A stretch of 44,932 nucleotides of DNA from Balneolaceae bacterium (GCA_007134695.1 SLKI01000073.1:1-44932), one strand, 5' to 3'. Positions 1 through 9,127 are shown, counted from the stretch's first letter. Made by a program: numbers and translations. Notes: generated by a model not told the origin, from the letters alone.

Positions 1-80
1 AAAACAAAGGCCACCTGCAACTGCCAGTGAAACATTTACACACAGTCGCAATAGTGGCCGAAAAGGAGAAAAGAAAAAAG

Positions 81-154
81 TACGCCCGTAGGGACTCGAA
101 CCCCAAACCTTCTGGTCCGAAGCCAGACGCTCTATCCAGTTGAGCTACGGGCGC
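81..154 (-). tRNA. tRNA-Arg, anticodon UCG
   Basis: Read on the minus strand, a full cloverleaf of 74 bases forms. It has a 7-bp acceptor stem GCGCCCG/CGGGCGT (first pair is a G-U wobble), a D-arm GCTC/GAGC, a TCTGG/CCAGA anticodon stem with loop CTTCGGA (anticodon TCG), and a T-arm with TTCGAGT. The discriminator base is A. No CCA is encoded, so the end must be added by tRNA nucleotidyltransferase. It would decode CGA codons. Confidence 0.95.
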
Positions 155-162
155 AGAGATTA

Positions 163-170
163 CAAATATA
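163..170 (-). promoter_or_regulatory. FCB-type minus-7 element TATATTTG before tRNA-Arg
   Basis: On the minus strand TATATTTG matches the Bacteroidetes sigma-A minus-7 consensus TAnnTTTG exactly and ends 8 bases before the first base of the tRNA. The expected minus-33 TTG, 19 bases upstream, reads TTT here, so only the downstream half is a good match. Confidence 0.55.
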
Positions 171-214
171 CGACGCTTTTCAGGTGAAAAAAACAGGAAA
201 ATACTCCATGCGGA

Positions 215-1462
215 TCAAAACCGGAGCCGCAATCCTGAGTGGGTCGTATATATTCGGATAAAGTCATCCAGCGCCATCACCTCCTGGTGATTCAATCGAA
301 ACTCGGTAAAGAACTGGAGATTTCTTTGTATCAGCCAGTAGAAGTTCATTCCGATAAGCGACGATCGGAGGTTAAGCACTTCATCCGGAGAATCGATCAG
401 CCGTCGTTCTTCGGGTGAAAATCCGTAACCGATGAGGATCGACAGATAGGTGTCGGAGGAATTTAAATAACGCCTCACCGTAGCTACAAAGGAACGAGAC
501 AATCCATCATCATTCGGTGCCAGAAACGGACGAATGGAATAAAACCATCGTCCGGTATATTTGTTGACCGACCCGGTGAAGATCCAGACTTCATCCAGTT
601 CAAAGTCCATATATCGGAGTCCTGCAGAAACCTCCAGTCCATCCGGAAAGATTCGGTAGACTTCTCCGCCAGCCCGCAATCCGGGATAGAGTGCACTGGC
701 AGAATAGCCGATATGGAAATGTCCATACGTTCGTCGTATCAGCTGTGGCCACATGTCGACCTGCCATTGAACACCCGTCTGGCCGAATCGGTCTGCAACC
801 CTGGTGTTGGCGATAATCGGGCCGATTGGTGTTTGACGCTGAAGTTGCAGCCAGAACTCTTGCCAGGGTTCAAAGTCGTCCGTGTAATGGTCGTATGTGT
901 AGGAAGCGGAGAGTTGGTTGTTAAGCCGTCCCTCTTCCAATGAGTTTCGAAGTTCCCGCACCTCCTGCATCCCGGGCAGAAGCTCATCTGCACGATGTAA
1001 ATCCCGTGCAGCACTTGCCGGATTTCCCATCAGAATTTCGATTCGTGCCCGCTGAACCAGCAACCCCGCATCATTGGGATGCCAGCTGACTGCCCGGTTG
1101 GCTATCTTAAGGGCTTCTCGCGGCCGATCATCCCAATATTCGATATCGATGAGTGCAGACAAGGCTGCCGGATGCCGGGGTTCGGCATTCAGAACAGTTT
1201 CCAGCTCCTGGCGGGCCGATGAAAACCTGTTTTCCCACCCATAAGTTCGGGCAAGAAAGATCCGAACATCATGGTAACCGGGTACAACCTCAAGAATCTC
1301 CCGCAACATCCTTCGAGATTCTTCAAGTTGATTGTTGAATGCCAGCTCACGAGCTTCATGAAAAGCCCGATCCGGATCATCGATCTGCCGGCCCTGAAGC
1401 TCAACAGCGGCTGCTATCAGTAATAGTACAGCGAGGAACGGGATCAGATTTACATATTTCAT
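215..1462 (-). CDS. YaiO-like outer-membrane beta-barrel protein with N-terminal TPR repeats
   Basis: 415 aa. A hydrophobic signal peptide covers residues 1 to about 24. Helical TPR-like repeats follow at about 30-175 (alternating residues such as EARELAFNNQLEESRRML and ALKIANRAVSWHPNDAGLL). From about 180 to the end the pattern is alternating aromatic beta strands ending in RLRF, a C-terminal phenylalanine typical of outer-membrane barrels. This order (signal, TPR, barrel) is that of the YaiO family, whose cellular role is poorly known. The gene stands alone between the tRNA and the divergent nfeD gene. No substrate can be inferred. Confidence 0.75.
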   Translation of the reverse strand: MKYVNLIPFLAVLLLIAAAVELQGRQIDDPDRAFHEARELAFNNQLEESRRMLREILEVVPGYHDVRIFLARTYGWENRFSSARQELETVLNAEPRHPAALSALIDIEYWDDRPREALKIANRAVSWHPNDAGLLVQRARIEILMGNPASAARDLHRADELLPGMQEVRELRNSLEEGRLNNQLSASYTYDHYTDDFEPWQEFWLQLQRQTPIGPIIANTRVADRFGQTGVQWQVDMWPQLIRRTYGHFHIGYSASALYPGLRAGGEVYRIFPDGLEVSAGLRYMDFELDEVWIFTGSVNKYTGRWFYSIRPFLAPNDDGLSRSFVATVRRYLNSSDTYLSILIGYGFSPEERRLIDSPDEVLNLRSSLIGMNFYWLIQRNLQFFTEFRLNHQEVMALDDFIRIYTTHSGLRLRF

Positions 1463-1713
1463 TAAAATTCTGCGAATTCGGTGTTATATTACAGGTATGA
1501 GAGAATAGAGTCATAAATGCCAATGCCACAAGGATATTCACCTCATGCCGGATCGTAAAATACGATTATTTATCGGTTATCCGTTTTCAACTCCATTGTC
1601 GAGAGATGGCGGAATGTTGTTTGGAGTCGGGTTATATGGCAGAGATCTTTTTTCGGCCGAAATCCCGGAAACGAATCTCCGTGTCAACGCATTGAAGCAG
1701 AACAGGAGCAGGC

Positions 1714-3048
1714 ATGATGAACCGTAATATTCTCATATCCATTTTACTCTTTTTCTCGGGTGCCGCTCTGGCCCTGGTGGGGCAGGAAGCCGAAGAAGCG
1801 GAGGTTCAGGATCTTGAGCAGGTAGACGAAGCGTCGAGCGTCGGTGTGATGTATGTGAAAGGTGCGATCGGCCCGCCGACAAAAAACTATATCGAGCGGG
1901 CGATTCGGATCTCCGAAGATCGGGGCGATGAACTGTTGGTCATGGTTATGGATACGCCCGGCGGGCTGTTGGCGTCTACTCAGGAGATTATTCAGATCAT
2001 GCTGGGTTCGGAATATCCGGTTGCAGTCTATGTTTCGCCGGAGGGAGCCAGTGCAGGCAGTGCAGGGGCCTTTATCACACTTGCCAGCCATATTGCTGCG
2101 ATGGCACCGGCGACCAATATCGGGGCCGCATCGCCGGTTACCATGGGGGGAGCCCAGATGGATACGGTTCAGCAGAAAAAGATTATGGAACATTCGATCA
2201 GCTTGATCGAATCGATTGCCGAGGAGAGGGGCCGGAATGTGGAGTGGGCCCGGTCTGCCGTGGAGGATGGGGCTTCGATTACAAGTCGTGAAGCCCTGGA
2301 AAAAGGAGTTATCGAAGTAATTGCAAGAAGTATGCGAGATCTTCTGGAGCAGATTCACGGCAAGGAGATAGGAGAACGGACGCTTAACACCCGAAATGCC
2401 GAAATTATCCCGATCGAGGAGAATCTTGCGGAGCGGTTTTTCAAATTTATACTGAGGCCCGAGGTGATGCTGATCCTCACGCTGGTGGCGATCTACGGAA
2501 TTGTCGGGGAGCTGACCAATCCCGGTGCTATAATTCCCGGCGTATCGGGTTTCATTGCTCTGATATTATTGCTCTACGGAGCCGCAGCGATGCCGATCAA
2601 TGTAGCCGGTTTTCTGCTGATAGCGCTTGCGATCGCACTCTTTGTGATTGAAGCGTTTACACCAACATATGGAATATTGCTGACCAGTGGTGCAGTTGCC
2701 TTTTTCCTTGGGGCTTTGATGCTCTTTCAGGATATGCCCGAGGGGTTCCGAATTTCTCTTTACTGGCTGATCCCTGCAACTCTGCTTACGGTACTATTCT
2801 TCGGATGGATCCTTACCTACGGCCTGCGGGCTCAGTTCGGGGAACATCGTGCCGGACTGGAGTCGGCTGTTGGCAAAAAAGCCAAAGTGATTGAACGGAT
2901 TGACGAGACCGGCCAAGGCCGAATCCTCTTCTCCGGAGAGTATTGGAACGCCGAAAGCGATACAACCCTTGAAGAGGGGGATGTCTGTGAAATTATAAGA
3001 TTTGAAGGATTGAAAGCTATTGTAAAACCAACCGACAACCAACAATAG
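1714..3048 (+). CDS. NfeD-type membrane-bound serine protease (ClpP-class) with C-terminal OB domain
   Basis: 444 aa. Residues 1-24 are a signal peptide. A ClpP/crotonase-like protease domain follows (about 42-210) with the glycine-rich nucleophile loop [11 protein letters not shown] (Ser113/Ser116) and lysines at 155-156, matching the Ser-Lys dyad region of archaeal PH1510. Four to five membrane segments span about 240-365, and a small soluble OB-fold NfeD domain ends the protein. In this family the protease cleaves hydrophobic stretches of a partner stomatin. A purine-rich AGGAGCAGG lies just before the ATG at 1714; a second ATG follows directly. The slipin gene begins 10 bases downstream, so the pair is surely co-transcribed. 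Confidence 0.9.
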   Translation: MMNRNILISILLFFSGAALALVGQEAEEAEVQDLEQVDEASSVGVMYVKGAIGPPTKNYIERAIRISEDRGDELLVMVMDTPGGLLASTQEIIQIMLGSEYPVAVYVSPEGASAGSAGAFITLASHIAAMAPATNIGAASPVTMGGAQMDTVQQKKIMEHSISLIESIAEERGRNVEWARSAVEDGASITSREALEKGVIEVIARSMRDLLEQIHGKEIGERTLNTRNAEIIPIEENLAERFFKFILRPEVMLILTLVAIYGIVGELTNPGAIIPGVSGFIALILLLYGAAAMPINVAGFLLIALAIALFVIEAFTPTYGILLTSGAVAFFLGALMLFQDMPEGFRISLYWLIPATLLTVLFFGWILTYGLRAQFGEHRAGLESAVGKKAKVIERIDETGQGRILFSGEYWNAESDTTLEEGDVCEIIRFEGLKAIVKPTDNQQ

Positions 3049-3058
3049 GAGACTAACC

Positions 3059-3829
3059 ATGGAAGATACAGGAGCACTGGGAAATTATCTGGTATGGCTG
3101 ATAACACTCGTAATATTTCTGGCCATATTCCTGCCTCAAATGTTCAAGATTTTACGCGAATATGAGCGCGGTGTCGTATTCCGACTGGGTAAATTTTACA
3201 TGACCAAAGGCCCCGGCCTGATCGTTCTGATACCGTTCATCGATAAGATTGAGCGGGTCGATCTTCGGGTTCTGACAATCAATGTGGATAAGCAAGAGGC
3301 GATTACCAAAGATAATGTGACCGTAAATGTAGATGCGATCACCTTTTTCCGGGTCGTGGATGCAGAGAAAGCCGTTATTCAGGTCGAACGCTATATCGCG
3401 GCAACATCGATGCTTGCTCAGACAACCCTGCGAAGTGTGGTCGGCCAGGTGGAACTCGACGAACTGCTGGCAGAACGAGACGATATCAATCGAAAAATCC
3501 AGACGACGATCGATACACATACCGATCCCTGGGGAATCAAAGTGGTATCGGTAGAAGTAAAGGATGTAATTCTGCCTGAAACGATGAAGCGGGCGATGGC
3601 ACGACAGGCCGAGACCGAGCGGGATCGACGGGCCAAGATCATTAACGCCGAAGGTGAATTCCAGGCTGCCAAGAAGCTGGTTGAAGCGGGTCAGATGATC
3701 GAAACTACACCGACAGCCCTGCAGCTTCGATTCCTGCAAACCGTGAACGAGATCAGCGAAGAGAATACAACATTTGCGGTACTGCCGATTCCGATGGACT
3801 TTCTGGACGCCTTTTCCAAAAAAGGGTAA
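3059..3829 (+). CDS. Slipin (stomatin-like SPFH-domain protein), NfeD partner
   Basis: 256 aa. One N-terminal membrane anchor (about residues 9-28) precedes an SPFH/Band-7 domain (about 30-190) with the family sequences [13 protein letters not shown] and [16 protein letters not shown], then a charged coiled-coil tail ([16 protein letters not shown]). Slipins form membrane microdomain scaffolds and are substrates or partners of NfeD proteases, and the gene directly follows nfeD with a 10-base gap. The length is usual for prokaryotic slipins. GGAGACTAACC before the ATG may serve as ribosome binding site. Confidence 0.92.
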   Translation: MEDTGALGNYLVWLITLVIFLAIFLPQMFKILREYERGVVFRLGKFYMTKGPGLIVLIPFIDKIERVDLRVLTINVDKQEAITKDNVTVNVDAITFFRVVDAEKAVIQVERYIAATSMLAQTTLRSVVGQVELDELLAERDDINRKIQTTIDTHTDPWGIKVVSVEVKDVILPETMKRAMARQAETERDRRAKIINAEGEFQAAKKLVEAGQMIETTPTALQLRFLQTVNEISEENTTFAVLPIPMDFLDAFSKKG

Positions 3830-3889
3830 GGCAGAACGCTGAATCGATCAATTAATTCAATCTGAAAACCGACAGAATCCAGCAGATCT

Positions 3890-4930
3890 ATGAAACGAAT
3901 TTGGATAGTGGCTTTGGTGTCGTTGCTTTCGACGGCACTGATTGCGTGCGAAACAGATAATGCGAACGATCAGGAAACAGAAATGGACGCAAATAACTCC
4001 GAGTGGGCGATCGCCCTGCATGGCGGTGCGGGTGTGATCTCCCGCGACCTGCCTGAGGATGAACGGCAGCAGTATTATGAGGGCCTTGAGGAAGCGCTGA
4101 GAATCGGCGAAGAAGTACTCAGAAATGGCGGTTCCGCCCTCGATGCGGTCGAACAGGTGGTTCGAAACCTCGAAGATAATCCGCTTTTCAATGCGGGGCG
4201 CGGCAGTGTTTTCACCCATGAAGGCACCCACGAACTGGATGCGGCCATCATGGACGGAAGCACACTCGAGGCAGGAGCATTAACCGGTGTGACAACCGTC
4301 AGAAATCCTGTTACACTGGCCCGGAAAATCATGGAGAATTCGCGACACATCTTTTTTTCCGGCAACGGAGCCGAAGTGTATGCCGACGAAATGGAGGTAG
4401 AGCGCGTCGAAAATGAGTGGTTCTCCACCGAGCGCCGTTATCAGCAGCTTCAGCGGGCACTGGAAGAGAGCAGCAGTTATCTGCAGAACCCGGAGCTTGG
4501 AAAAGATTACCTGCACTTCAAATATGGAACAGTCGGTGCGGCAGCTCTGGATCAGAACGGAAATCTGGCAGCGGCCACCTCGACCGGCGGCATGACCAAC
4601 AAGATGTATGGACGCGTCGGTGATGTGCCGATCATCGGATCGGGAACATATGCCAACGATCTGGCAGCGATCTCGGCAACCGGATGGGGAGAGCAGATCA
4701 TGAGAAATGTTTCGGCCCATACGATTGCCGCACACATGGAGTTTACCGGAAGTTCACTTCAGGAGTCGATGCAGTTTCTGCTCACCGAACGGCTCAATCC
4801 TGGTGATGCGGGCTTTATCTCCGTCGACAGATATGGCAATGTGGTGATGGATATGAACACCGAAGGGATGTTCCGGGCCGGTGCAAATGCAGCCGGATTC
4901 AGGGAAGTGGCGATCTGGGAGGATGAGTAG
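3890..4930 (+). CDS. Isoaspartyl peptidase / L-asparaginase 2 family, lipoprotein
   Basis: 346 aa Ntn-hydrolase of the plant-type asparaginase family. The N-terminus is a lipoprotein signal with lipobox LIAC (Cys20), so the enzyme is probably exported and lipid-anchored. LHGGAG at 43-48 and GRGSVFT are family motifs. The autocleavage site is the Gly-Thr bond in KYGTVGAAAL, making Thr214 the new N-terminal nucleophile; STGGMTNKMYGRVGD and GSGTYAND line the active site. It hydrolyses isoaspartyl dipeptides or asparagine. It lies 60 bases after the slipin gene, possibly in the same transcript. Confidence 0.92.
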   Translation: MKRIWIVALVSLLSTALIACETDNANDQETEMDANNSEWAIALHGGAGVISRDLPEDERQQYYEGLEEALRIGEEVLRNGGSALDAVEQVVRNLEDNPLFNAGRGSVFTHEGTHELDAAIMDGSTLEAGALTGVTTVRNPVTLARKIMENSRHIFFSGNGAEVYADEMEVERVENEWFSTERRYQQLQRALEESSSYLQNPELGKDYLHFKYGTVGAAALDQNGNLAAATSTGGMTNKMYGRVGDVPIIGSGTYANDLAAISATGWGEQIMRNVSAHTIAAHMEFTGSSLQESMQFLLTERLNPGDAGFISVDRYGNVVMDMNTEGMFRAGANAAGFREVAIWEDE

Positions 4931-4953
4931 GTCTGCTCACTCAAAACAGCCTT

Positions 4954-4976
4954 GCTGATCTGCCGGACCGATCAGC
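4954..4976. terminator. Possible bidirectional stem-loop between convergent genes
   Basis: GCTGATC and GATCAGC form a perfect 7-bp inverted repeat with a 9-base loop, exactly between the stop codons of the peptidase gene and the convergent acidic-protein gene. Neither side has a run of T, so intrinsic termination would be weak. Confidence 0.35.
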
Positions 4977-5738
4977 TCAATCGATCCCATAGTTGAATTG
5001 ATCCCTCAGCTCCTGAATATAGATACCGATATCGTTTCTCAGCTCGAAAAGACGGTTGTGGAAGCCCTGATAGGTATTCTTTTCGAAATAGGGATACTTT
5101 CGCTGTCGCAGCAACAGCTTTAGCGCGTTGTTGGCGCAGTAGAGTGCCTTTTTATTGTAAGCGATATTGCCGCCGAGAAAATCTCTTTCAAATCCGAAGG
5201 AGTAACCACCGGCAATTTTGGCACCTATTTTCAGGACCTCGCTGACAAACTCGTGGTAGGTTTTGTTGTGGTGGCGTTCCTGAACAGTTTCGGCCCACTT
5301 GAGCACATCCACAGCAAACCTTCGCGTCCGGTTGTAGAGCTCAAAACTCTCGATCGATCCAAATTCGGAGTGGATATAATCGTCGCTCAGATATTTCCAC
5401 TCATCTCCCTCGTCAAAGTCATTTTCCTCAGCGTTCGGGAAAGCGTCGTCGAGCCGGAAAAGGTCGTCATCATCAAAATCATCCTCCTCGTCCCAGTCAT
5501 CTTCATCCTCCGGGAAATAGGCCTCATCAAGAAGAAGTTCCTCCTCGATAAATGCATCGACGGTTTCATGTTCGTCGATATTTTCCCGAAGAAGAGTGAG
5601 CCAGCGGGGAGTACTGCCTTTGGGATCGGCAGTGATAAATTTTCGAAGCTGTTCGCTCCTCTTTTCAAGCTCGTTCAGATGAGCTTCCCATTGGTGTTCA
5701 TTCCAACAGAACTCATCATCAAAACCGTCAAAGCTCAT
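4977..5738 (-). CDS. Acidic protein with C-terminal four-helix-bundle-like domain, function unknown
   Basis: 253 aa from the ATG at 5738; an in-frame TTG at 5765 would add nine residues. No Shine-Dalgarno favours either. The N-terminal half is helical. A block of roughly 35 residues after about residue 73 is dominated by Asp and Glu (for example DEDDWDEEDDFDDDD). The C-terminal 120 residues are predicted helices containing AKIAGGYSFGFERDFLGGN, which resembles the loop between helices 2 and 3 in 23S-rRNA-intervening-sequence/four-helix-bundle proteins; this is a weak resemblance by eye. No signal peptide or membrane segment. It is convergent with the peptidase gene and has no clear operon partner. 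Confidence 0.7.
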   Translation of the reverse strand: MSFDGFDDEFCWNEHQWEAHLNELEKRSEQLRKFITADPKGSTPRWLTLLRENIDEHETVDAFIEEELLLDEAYFPEDEDDWDEEDDFDDDDLFRLDDAFPNAEENDFDEGDEWKYLSDDYIHSEFGSIESFELYNRTRRFAVDVLKWAETVQERHHNKTYHEFVSEVLKIGAKIAGGYSFGFERDFLGGNIAYNKKALYCANNALKLLLRQRKYPYFEKNTYQGFHNRLFELRNDIGIYIQELRDQFNYGID

Positions 5739-5901
5739 GTATAATAGACTAGGGTAATAATTCAATCAAGGACACAGGACATGGCTCCGTCTGATACCAT
5801 GCCAAACGTCTGTAACTGACGCTCCATACAAATTACGAAATTTGCATAAATGTAGGTAGCGAAAAATGAGACTTCCGAATTTTGTCGATCCGGACGCCGG
5901 C

Positions 5902-6738
5902 CTATAACTTTTCGAGAACACCGACGACAACACGAGTCATTTTCGGCCCGGCAATTCCGGCCGCCTCAATCACATCTTCAATTGTAACTGCCTCAAGAGC
6001 TTCGGGGAAACATTCGTCGGTAATGGCCGAAATTCCCATCACCTCCATGCCCATATGGACCGCTGCAATCACCTCGGGAATGGTACTCATCCCGATCACG
6101 TCGGCGCCGATATGTCGCAGAAAACGGTATTCGGCACGGGTCTCCAGCATCGGTCCGCTGAGAGCGGCATAGACGCCTTTGTGCATCTTGATGTTACGCT
6201 CCAGGGCGACCTGTTCAGCGATATCGACCAGGCGTTCGCTGTAGGGTTCACTCATATCCGGAAAGCGAGGCCCCAATTTCTCATCGTTGGGCCCGATCAG
6301 CGGATTATCGCCAAACAGGTTGATGTGGTCGTTGATCAGCATGATATCCCCTTTCCGGTAGTCGGGGTGCAAACCGCCGCAAGCATTGCTGACAATCAGT
6401 GTGCCCGTACCATTCTCTCTGAGGACCCGGACCGGGAAAACAAGCTGCTGCATCGTGTACCCTTCGTAGTAGTGGAACCGTCCCTGCATCGCCACCACCT
6501 CCTTGCCGCCGAGATTCCCGAAAATCAGCTTGCCTTCATGACTTTCGACCGTTGAGGAGGGGAAGTGAGGAATCTCTTCGTAGGGAATTTCGGTTTCCAG
6601 GTCGATTTCATCGGCGAGCTGGCCGAGCCCGGTCCCCAAAATCAGCAGATAATCGGGTTTTAGTTCGGTTTCGGATTGAATGTATTCAAAAGCTTCACGT
6701 CGTTTTTTTCTGGAAGTTTCGACAGATTCGTACGCCAT
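5902..6738 (-). CDS. punA: Purine-nucleoside phosphorylase (trimeric, class I type)
   Basis: 278 aa, the usual length. It phosphorolyses purine nucleosides to base and ribose-1-phosphate in purine salvage. The phosphate loop GTGLGQLAD (about 36-44), the RFHYYEG stretch, NACGGLHPDYRKGD, SGPMLETRAE (purine-contacting Glu) and GMSTIPEVIAA are all present. At the position where 6-oxopurine-specific enzymes have ITN, this protein has ITDE (see findings). The gene is the last of a minus-strand group headed by yggS; 88 bases separate it from the divIVA-like gene's stop codon. Confidence 0.93.
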   Translation of the reverse strand: MAYESVETSRKKRREAFEYIQSETELKPDYLLILGTGLGQLADEIDLETEIPYEEIPHFPSSTVESHEGKLIFGNLGGKEVVAMQGRFHYYEGYTMQQLVFPVRVLRENGTGTLIVSNACGGLHPDYRKGDIMLINDHINLFGDNPLIGPNDEKLGPRFPDMSEPYSERLVDIAEQVALERNIKMHKGVYAALSGPMLETRAEYRFLRHIGADVIGMSTIPEVIAAVHMGMEVMGISAITDECFPEALEAVTIEDVIEAAGIAGPKMTRVVVGVLEKL

Positions 6739-6826
6739 ATTCTAAAGCTGATATCAGGTTCTGTTGGAAGAGTTTCGTGTATATTGTCAGGTCTTGCGAA
6801 GTTCGGCCGTTAGCCGTCTGTCCGGG

Positions 6827-7495
6827 TCAATCGATTTCGTCCAGGATATCATCCATATTGTCGGTACCACGGCTCTTTTTACCGGTCTCACCGGGGCCTT
6901 TCTTTGCTTCCGATCCCGGGTCTGTGGAGCTTGAGGAGCCCTGAGTGTTCGAAGAGCTTGCGGATTTCGATAGATCCGACGAGCCAGCGGAACTCGATGC
7001 TCCCGAAGAGCCCATAGAGTCCGGCGGCGGCGCGTAGAGATCGGCCTCCTCATCGGCATAACGATCTACCGACTCCTGTGCGGTTTCCAAAAAATTGCGC
7101 AGCCTGCTGATAATCTCCAGCCGGCGGTCGAGAAGCTTCTGGATACTTAGCCGAACGGTTCGTTTCTCTTCGTTGGCTTTCTGAATAATCGCTTCCGCTT
7201 CCAGATTGGCTTTTTCGATAATATGTTTCGACTCCTTTTCGGCATCCTCCACTTTCATTTCCGCCGAATCCCTGGCCGATTGAAGAGTTTCGTGCAGAGC
7301 CGCTTCCACCTTTTCGTAGTGCAGGAGCTTTTTTCGCAGCTCTTCCACCTCTTCTGAAAGCTCTTTATTTCGGTTTGTCAGATGCTCCCACTCACTCGCA
7401 ACCATTTGAAGGAACGACTCCACCTCGGAGGGATCGTAACCTCGAAAGGACTTTTCGAACGTCTGCTTTTTGATTTCCAGTGCTGTGAGCTTCAT
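6827..7495 (-). CDS. DivIVA-domain protein
   Basis: 222 aa from ATG 7495; a GTG at 7507 would add MSTV, but the family normally begins MKLT as here (MKLTALEIKKQTFEKSFRGY). The N-terminal DivIVA motif with RGYDPSEVESFL is followed by a coiled coil to about residue 145 and a Ser/Gly-rich disordered tail ending in acidic residues. DivIVA proteins bind curved membranes and recruit division or cell-wall machinery. It lies 49 bases after a PspB-like gene. The neighbourhood with yggS recalls the yggS...divIVA cluster of other phyla. Confidence 0.88.
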   Translation of the reverse strand: MKLTALEIKKQTFEKSFRGYDPSEVESFLQMVASEWEHLTNRNKELSEEVEELRKKLLHYEKVEAALHETLQSARDSAEMKVEDAEKESKHIIEKANLEAEAIIQKANEEKRTVRLSIQKLLDRRLEIISRLRNFLETAQESVDRYADEEADLYAPPPDSMGSSGASSSAGSSDLSKSASSSNTQGSSSSTDPGSEAKKGPGETGKKSRGTDNMDDILDEID

Positions 7496-7544
7496 AACAG
7501 TTGACACAATTGGAGTGGAGTTGGGTTGAATAAGTTGAAAGTCC

Positions 7545-7895
7545 CTATTCGTTCAACATGTTCCGGATGTTGCCGTCAGATCCTTTCGACTGTCCTTTAT
7601 CCTGTTCTTTCTGCGATCCGGATTCGTCCCGATCAACCTCGATCGTTCCGGAGTCGGCCGGCGGGTTGATCTTTTCGGTCTTTTTTTCCGGAAGCTCATC
7701 AACAACGATCGCTTCCAAATGAGACAACCGGCGATCGGTTTTCTGTTTGAACTGCCGCAGCGCCTCCAGGAACTCTTCGTTGTTGGCGAGGTTGTTGCCT
7801 CCGCGTTTATTAATCCAGGTTTTAATGATGCTGCCGAATACGACAACGGTCACAATAGCCACGATGCTTCCGAATACTATGAAAACTTCATCCAT
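7545..7895 (-). CDS. Small PspB-like membrane protein
   Basis: 116 aa. One transmembrane helix at the very N-terminus (VFIVFGSIVAIVTVVVFGS) is followed by a short basic loop, then an amphipathic coiled coil ALRQFKQKTDRRLSHLEAIV and a polar disordered tail. This order and the pattern R..R...LE.I are those of phage-shock protein B; assignment is by pattern only. It ends 49 bases before divIVA and begins 17 bases after its paralogue's stop, so the three genes form one operon. No PspA or PspC gene lies nearby. Confidence 0.65.
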   Translation of the reverse strand: MDEVFIVFGSIVAIVTVVVFGSIIKTWINKRGGNNLANNEEFLEALRQFKQKTDRRLSHLEAIVVDELPEKKTEKINPPADSGTIEVDRDESGSQKEQDKGQSKGSDGNIRNMLNE

Positions 7896-7912
7896 GACTT
7901 ATCCTCGTGCGT

Positions 7913-8236
7913 TTATTTTGACTTTCTTTTCTGACCGGCTCGACTGGCGACCCGGCTTTCATAATCATCCCGGTCATCATCCAGAGTGATCTGTTTCGGA
8001 GAATCTGATAGATCCGTATCGTGTTTAAAGTCCGACGAAGTTTCCACGGCAATTGTTTCGAGGTTCTCCACCCTTTTGCGGAGCCTCTCCACTTGGTTCT
8101 GCAACTCAGTGAACCCCTCATTATTACTTTGTTTCTCGGAAAGTTCGGCCATTTTGGTCCGGTGTTCCAGAAATTCGACAATCATCCATCCGATGATTCC
8201 GAGAACCGGTATGATGATCCAGGTTATTCCGCTCAT
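7913..8236 (-). CDS. Small PspB-like membrane protein, paralogue of its neighbour
   Basis: 107 aa from the ATG at 8236. Another ATG seven codons upstream is in frame, but the membrane segment ITWIIIPVLGIIGWMIVEFL is complete with the shorter form. After it comes a coiled coil LQNQVERLRKRVENLETI, closely like the PspB pattern of a helix ending R.E.LE.I, then a polar tail that finishes in basic residues. Probably an inner-membrane protein with a cytoplasmic coiled coil that docks a partner. First of the short operon running into divIVA. Confidence 0.65.
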   Translation of the reverse strand: MSGITWIIIPVLGIIGWMIVEFLEHRTKMAELSEKQSNNEGFTELQNQVERLRKRVENLETIAVETSSDFKHDTDLSDSPKQITLDDDRDDYESRVASRAGQKRKSK

Positions 8237-8407
8237 GGTATAAATATTGCCTGACAAGTAAATTGAAATCGCTTCCTGACGGAATCAGGCAGCAATTACT
8301 GTTTCAATGTACAAAATCCGTCGCAGATTTTCGGATTCTCTATTGGGTTGTTACGAGTTCTTTATACAGCCGGTTTCAGTTAGAATGCGGCCACAGACCG
8401 GGCACCT

Positions 8408-9127
8408 TCAATCGTAATCCCGTTCGCCGAAGATCGCTGTTCCTACCCGTACCATCGTCGATCCCTCCTCAATAGCAATTTCCAAATCGTGAGTCATGCC
8501 CATTGAAAGGTGTTCAAGCTGAACCGCCCCCCCGTTTTTATCGAGATTGGCCTCCAGGGTATTCCTGAGCAGCCGAAACTGTTTCCGGATCACCTCCTTG
8601 TCGTCAGTAAAAGAAGCCATTCCCATCAGGCCTCTGATGCGGACATGTTCAAGATCCCGGGCATATTCGAGCAGCTGCGGAACCTGTTCAGGTTCACATC
8701 CCTGTTTCTGGGATTCTCCGCTGATGTTAACCTGAATCAGTACCTGAACCACCCTGTCTTCCCGTCCGGCACGCTTTTCCAGCTCTTTAAGATACTTCTT
8801 TTTGTAGATCGACTGAATCCAGTCGACACGGCCGGCCAGATACTTGATCTTGTTGGTTTGCATCGGGCCGACGAAGTGCCATATGATATCTTCCCTGCCC
8901 GCCTTCTCCATCTTGTCTGTCTCCTCCATCTTTTCCACCAGTTCATCGACGCGATTCTCACCAAAATGGAGTTGACCGCATTGCCAGGCCGTATCGACAT
9001 CCGAGGCCGGTTTGGTTTTGGAGATCGCTACAAGTTGGATCTCCTCCGGGTTGCGTCCCGTTTTTTCGCAACACGTTTTTATCTGAAGGTGAATTTTCTC
9101 AAGATTTTCGCAAATGGGCTGGTTCAT
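8408..9127 (-). CDS. YggS/PLPBP family pyridoxal-phosphate homeostasis protein
   Basis: 239 aa from ATG 9127; the open frame continues about 98 codons upstream without protein-like sequence, so that part is left out. It is a fold-type III PLP barrel without racemase activity that buffers PLP. The cofactor lysine sits in VAISKTKPASD; HFGENRVDEL, WHFVGPMQTNK, LIQVNISGESQK, RGLMGMASF and LSMGMTHDLEIAIEEGSTMVRVGTAIFG (quoted in parts: LSMGMTHD, GSTMVRVG) are family hallmarks. Divergent from the nif3-like gene. It heads a minus-strand run towards the PspB-like and divIVA genes after a 171-base gap. Confidence 0.93.
   Translation of the reverse strand: MNQPICENLEKIHLQIKTCCEKTGRNPEEIQLVAISKTKPASDVDTAWQCGQLHFGENRVDELVEKMEETDKMEKAGREDIIWHFVGPMQTNKIKYLAGRVDWIQSIYKKKYLKELEKRAGREDRVVQVLIQVNISGESQKQGCEPEQVPQLLEYARDLEHVRIRGLMGMASFTDDKEVIRKQFRLLRNTLEANLDKNGGAVQLEHLSMGMTHDLEIAIEEGSTMVRVGTAIFGERDYD

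Noticed and set aside
81-154. tRNA-Arg as an integration site for an island
   Set aside because: No integrase gene and no repeat of the tRNA 3' end found elsewhere in the window.
1545-1727. A 60-codon frame upstream of nfeD
   Set aside because: It overlaps the nfeD start and ribosome binding site in another frame, shows no domain pattern, and the nfeD signal peptide is clear.
5820-5860. Near-palindrome around ACAAATTACGAAATTTG
   Set aside because: Two mismatches, lies between two minus-strand genes without a clear promoter; too weak to call an operator.
7913-8257. A full phage-shock (Psp) system
   Set aside because: Only PspB-like coiled-coil proteins are seen; no PspA or PspC gene lies in the window.
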